This document shows positions 61,622 to 64,000 of a DNA stretch of 64,000 nucleotides, piece by piece. The stretch covers positions 10,435,686 to 10,499,685 of the forward strand of contig OX411552.1 in NCBI GenBank assembly GCA_948146395.1. The letters run 5' to 3'. The stretch is from Fragum whitleyi (taxonomy: Eukaryota > Mollusca > Bivalvia > Cardiida > Cardiidae). Under the pieces are notes generated by a model. It saw nothing but the letters and a program-made list of their open reading frames with translations, did not search any database and was not told the origin of the DNA. Within the stretch, counting starts at the first letter, position 1. The number at the start of each line of letters is the position of its first letter. The translations under genes and the position numbers were made by a program.

Positions 61622-62881
61622 CTAATCTCTTTCGTTTACAAAAAGAAATTTGCGCTGTTTACATATGGCTTTGAATCTATTGCGTTTTATCCTGTAATTG
61701 GTTAGGTCTGAATCGGAATTGGTTCGTCGGAAGATATAAAGTGCTTTTAATTTTTCGCGTTTACTAATAGAACACTGGTAATCCCACCAGGAGTTATTTG
61801 TATTGAAATGATTCGGTCCCGAAATTGAACTTTTCATTACATCTCCAGCAGTTTTGTATATATTTAAAAATTCTGAAAAATGTGAAGGGGCTGTCATGAA
61901 ATTATTGATATCTTGTATATGTGACTGAAATCTTGATAGTTGAAGATTAAATTGAGCAAAGAAAATATCCTTGAACTCGTTTTTCCACGTGTATTTATTC
62001 CAAGTAGCATATTCTGTTGTATCGGTTTGACCTATTGTAGCGTTTATTGCCTTTGGAAATTCAATAATACAGCTTATTGGAAAATGGACAGACTCATCTG
62101 TTGTCTCAACCTTAAAGTCATGTATATACTTGAATAAGGAACTTGACGCTATCATATAATCAACGACGCTTTTGCCATTATTAGCTAAGCAAGTGAAATT
62201 TCCAGATTTATCGCCCGGAAATCTTCCGTTTAATATGTGCACGTCGTGTGTACAACACAACTCAACTAAACTAAGACCAAATCGATTATAGTCTAAATCT
62301 TTAGAATATCTCTTGATGTTAAAGTCTGACGAAGGATATGGTACATCTTCACCAAAAATAGCCCTTAGATCATCTGAAGGTATGAAATCGAGTAAATTAC
62401 TTATTCGAGAGTTAAAATCACCCGCTAAGAATAACGCAGTATTTGGGTATGACGTATTAATCCTTTCAATGACGTCACCTAATATAAGTATACCATTGTT
62501 ATTGTTTACATCATAAATTGAAGAGTATTCTGGAGAAACATAAACAAAAACTAGCATAAAGTCACGAACATTAATCAATGATTGACAATTGAAATATAAA
62601 ACAACACAATCTTTCACATCATTAAAAATACGTTTTACATAATTTTGTTCTATTAAATAATCCTTTACAAAGACTGTAACACCACCGGAGCCTCTAACGG
62701 CAGTTGGTTTTTTTGGTCTGACATAATCAAAAGCCGTAAAATTTTGTAAAAATCCCGAAAATTGTCCCTGTTTAGTAGCGCATGTCTCATTTAGACCAAT
62801 AATGTCAAATGATGAACAAAAGTTTATGAAATTAATATCTCTGTCGTACTTGTTTAGGCCCTCAATGTTCCATGTACACAT
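61622..62881 (-). CDS. LINE ORF2, apurinic-type endonuclease part
   Basis: 419 codons starting MCTWNIEGLNKYD. Endonuclease/exonuclease/phosphatase fold: Glu32 in GLNET, GGVTVFVKD (66-74), AGDFNSRI with Asp155/Asn157, VVDYMIAS with Asp241, and VHFPISC with His266. All key metal and catalytic positions are present; the usual SDH reads SVH. After about residue 275 comes the linker to RT, rich in Lys and Arg. The frame ends at a TAG at 61622. Reading one base over continues into the RT frame, so a 1-base indel in a T-rich run (about 61645) has split a single ORF2. It would nick target DNA. Confidence 0.92.
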   Translation of the reverse strand: MCTWNIEGLNKYDRDINFINFCSSFDIIGLNETCATKQGQFSGFLQNFTAFDYVRPKKPTAVRGSGGVTVFVKDYLIEQNYVKRIFNDVKDCVVLYFNCQSLINVRDFMLVFVYVSPEYSSIYDVNNNNGILILGDVIERINTSYPNTALFLAGDFNSRISNLLDFIPSDDLRAIFGEDVPYPSSDFNIKRYSKDLDYNRFGLSLVELCCTHDVHILNGRFPGDKSGNFTCLANNGKSVVDYMIASSSLFKYIHDFKVETTDESVHFPISCIIEFPKAINATIGQTDTTEYATWNKYTWKNEFKDIFFAQFNLQLSRFQSHIQDINNFMTAPSHFSEFLNIYKTAGDVMKSSISGPNHFNTNNSWWDYQCSISKREKLKALYIFRRTNSDSDLTNYRIKRNRFKAICKQRKFLFVNERD

Positions 62882-62938
62882 ATTTAGTTTTAATGTTTCT
62901 ACACTGTCACTCGTTAAGATAGGGCTTTGACCACACCC

Positions 62939-63184
62939 TTATTTGGGGTTATCAAGTGGTTGACTTATGGGTGATCCACCTTCCACTGACACTGGTGAGT
63001 TACTTGATTCGTCATATTTATATTCATGTGAGTCAATAATTAGTTTATCGTACCTAAGAAATGCTTTCTTATTAGCCGCTATAGCCTGTTTCATGAAAGG
63101 TATAAGTTGTTGTCTGCATCTTCGAACTCTCTCTGGAAAATCCTCGCTAATCCTCACTTTGTCGCCATCTTCAGACTCATCCAT
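62939..63184 (-). CDS. LINE ORF1 C-terminal fragment
   Basis: 81 codons, in frame with three more codons up to the 5' break at 63193. DFPERVRRCRQQLIPFMKQA then KKAFLRYDKLIIDSHEY matches the basic C-terminal segment I know from LINE ORF1 RNA-binding proteins; the tail SPVSVEGGSPISQP is low-complexity. The stop is 57 bases before the ORF2 Met. The N-terminal coiled coil or RNA-recognition part is missing because the insertion is 5'-truncated. Confidence 0.7.
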   Translation of the reverse strand: MDESEDGDKVRISEDFPERVRRCRQQLIPFMKQAIAANKKAFLRYDKLIIDSHEYKYDESSNSPVSVEGGSPISQPLDNPK

Positions 63185-63193
63185 TTCACGTGC

Positions 63194-63860
63194 CTCTTAA
63201 AGGATGTTTGGATATCCAAATTATCTTTAACTAATGGGTATCGTACCAAGAACGCAAAATATACATGTTTTGGTGTTTAAATATGATTAAAAATCAAAGG
63301 GTGCCTATAAAAAGCCTCCTGGTTAATTTGTATTTTTAGCGGGTGCCATTTAGAAAAACGCCGAGAAAGGCAGTCAGCACCCAAAAATTCGACTGTTAAC
63401 ATTTTGATTTGAATTCGGGAAGGTCATATCAACAATATCATAGCACTTTGCAATATGATCTATGGTGTAGTACATGGTGAACACTTGTATCTCACTGCAT
63501 TCATCGAAAAAATAGCAAAAATCTTATCTAGAACTGGCTGCCATCTCCCACTTAGGAAGCTGGGATCTTTTAAATCATTTTAAGTAATTAAGGGTTTTAC
63601 CAGAACGCAAAATATACATGTTTTAGACTCTAAAAAAATATTTAAAATGAACAAAATCCCTCTATAGTGTAACAAGGGTAAAATGAATTTATTCTTGGCT
63701 GCCATCCAGAAAAAACCCTCGGAATGGCAGTCGGGGCCCAAATTACCACCTGTTAACATCGTGATTCTCACTCAGGGAGGTCCTATGAACATTTCCATAC
63801 CACTCTCGGAGAGCCCTTAGGGGGGTGCACGGTGACCCCTCCTGGCCCACGGACTAGGTG
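63194..63860 (-). repeat. Right arm array, outer part
   Basis: Inverse units at 63344 (GGGTGCCATTTAG), 63536 (CTGGCTGCCATCTCCC) and 63697 (TGGCTGCCATCC), matching 55473, 55279 and the outermost unit near 55110. The outer 120 bases are the inverse of 54969-55090. Identity between the two arms by eye is high, with small indels. Confidence 0.88.
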
Positions 63861-64000
63861 TACTGCATAGTGCAAACCGAAACTAACCTGCAGTAATGAT
63901 GGGGGCAACGGTTTTCCGTACGTTTCGGTGCTAGAAATAATCCAAAAGTCTGTACACTTGGGTTTTTAGGACTGACGAGACTTGATAAATTTAGTCTTAC
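63861..64000. other. Flank outside the fold-back element
   Basis: No similarity to the left flank. No gene or repeat recognised in the last 140 bases. Confidence 0.4.

Larger units (their letters stand above)
58921..63193 (-). mobile_element. LINE (CR1/jockey-like), nearly intact, 5'-truncated in ORF1
   Basis: Minus-strand element: ORF1 end, endonuclease, reverse transcriptase, 3' UTR of about 525 bases, and a pentamer tail reading ATTGTATTGTATTGTATT. CTCTTAA at 58916-58922 and 63194-63200 is the likely target duplication. The two flanks are one interrupted repeat unit (CTGGCTGCCATCT... / ...AGGATGTTTGGATATCC). Only one frameshift, near 61645, separates the ORF2 parts, so the insertion is young compared with everything else here. 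Mobilisation by target-primed reverse transcription is inferred from family knowledge. Confidence 0.9.
54969..63860. mobile_element. Fold-back element with arms of dimeric tandem repeats, split by a LINE
   Basis: Left TAGTCCGTGGGCCAGG (54973) is exactly inverted at the right (CCTGGCCCACGGACTA, ending 63856). From there inward the arms stay inverted and alignable for at least 1.3 kb each, e.g. CACCCCCCTAAGGGCTCTCC / GGAGAGCCCTTAGGGGGGTG. The arms are tandem ~165-195 bp units, and a non-repeated centre lies at about 56600-57980. The LINE 58921-63193 is inserted in the right arm. No transposase frame. Architecture as in fold-back elements of Drosophila and sea urchin, by analogy only. Confidence 0.8.

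Noticed and set aside
59528..62516. Plus-strand open frames at 59528, 61940, 62313 and a second minus-strand frame at 60161-60472
   Set aside because: Antisense or out-of-frame shadows of the LINE reverse transcriptase and endonuclease.

Overview
The window looks like repeat-rich intergenic or intronic DNA from a marine invertebrate. A bivalve mollusc is my best guess, inferred from the mix of Ty3/gypsy, CR1/jockey-type LINE and tRNA-SINE relics, palindromic MITEs and TIR elements with internal ~150 bp tandem units. Base composition is AT-rich with frequent homopolymer runs. There are no operons, ribosome binding sites, CRISPR arrays or rRNA genes. Nearly every longer open frame is transposon-derived or a chance frame.

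Layout. 0.9-4.9 kb: a decayed, 5'-truncated Ty3/gypsy element sits inside a MITE. 5.1-6.0 kb: a degenerate ~170 bp tandem array. 7.9-8.2 kb: a promoter-like stretch. 8.3-10.1 kb: MITEs around a 144 bp hairpin. 10.3-15.4 kb: tRNA-like SINE head, two tandem-unit elements and a broken LINE. 15.5-21.2 kb: a TTAA-flanked candidate, SINEs, an RNase H-bearing LINE relic, and a nested pair of TIR elements starting TAGCTCACCTGAGC that carry tandem arrays and RFX/X-box palindromes. 21.6-22.4 kb: the best candidate host gene, two minus-strand exons with a hydrophobic helix. 22.4-35 kb: hairpin elements, MITEs and a stacked nest of insertions. 35-40 kb: more MITEs, a 153 bp-period array, a large GC-rich palindrome and a piggyBac-type MITE. 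41.5-50 kb: the densest MITE cluster, with one MITE inserted in another at a TA site. 50.9-51.3 kb: 3' end of another LINE. 53.6-54.1 kb: a further MITE. 55-63.9 kb: a fold-back element with inverted arms of dimeric ~350 bp repeats; its right arm is split by a nearly intact LINE (ORF1 fragment, endonuclease, reverse transcriptase) with a short target duplication.

The dominant signal is one MITE family: TA target, TIR containing CATCGTGAAATTGACA, about 400-440 bp with a central palindrome. I count 18 near-complete copies, 2 split or decayed copies and at least 5 fragments, about 12% of the window. Two subfamilies share ends but differ in the middle. The second theme is that at least seven unrelated elements carry internal tandem units of about 140-200 bp, roughly nucleosome-sized.

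Boundaries were read by eye. Unless stated otherwise, ends may be off by several bases and divergence was not measured.
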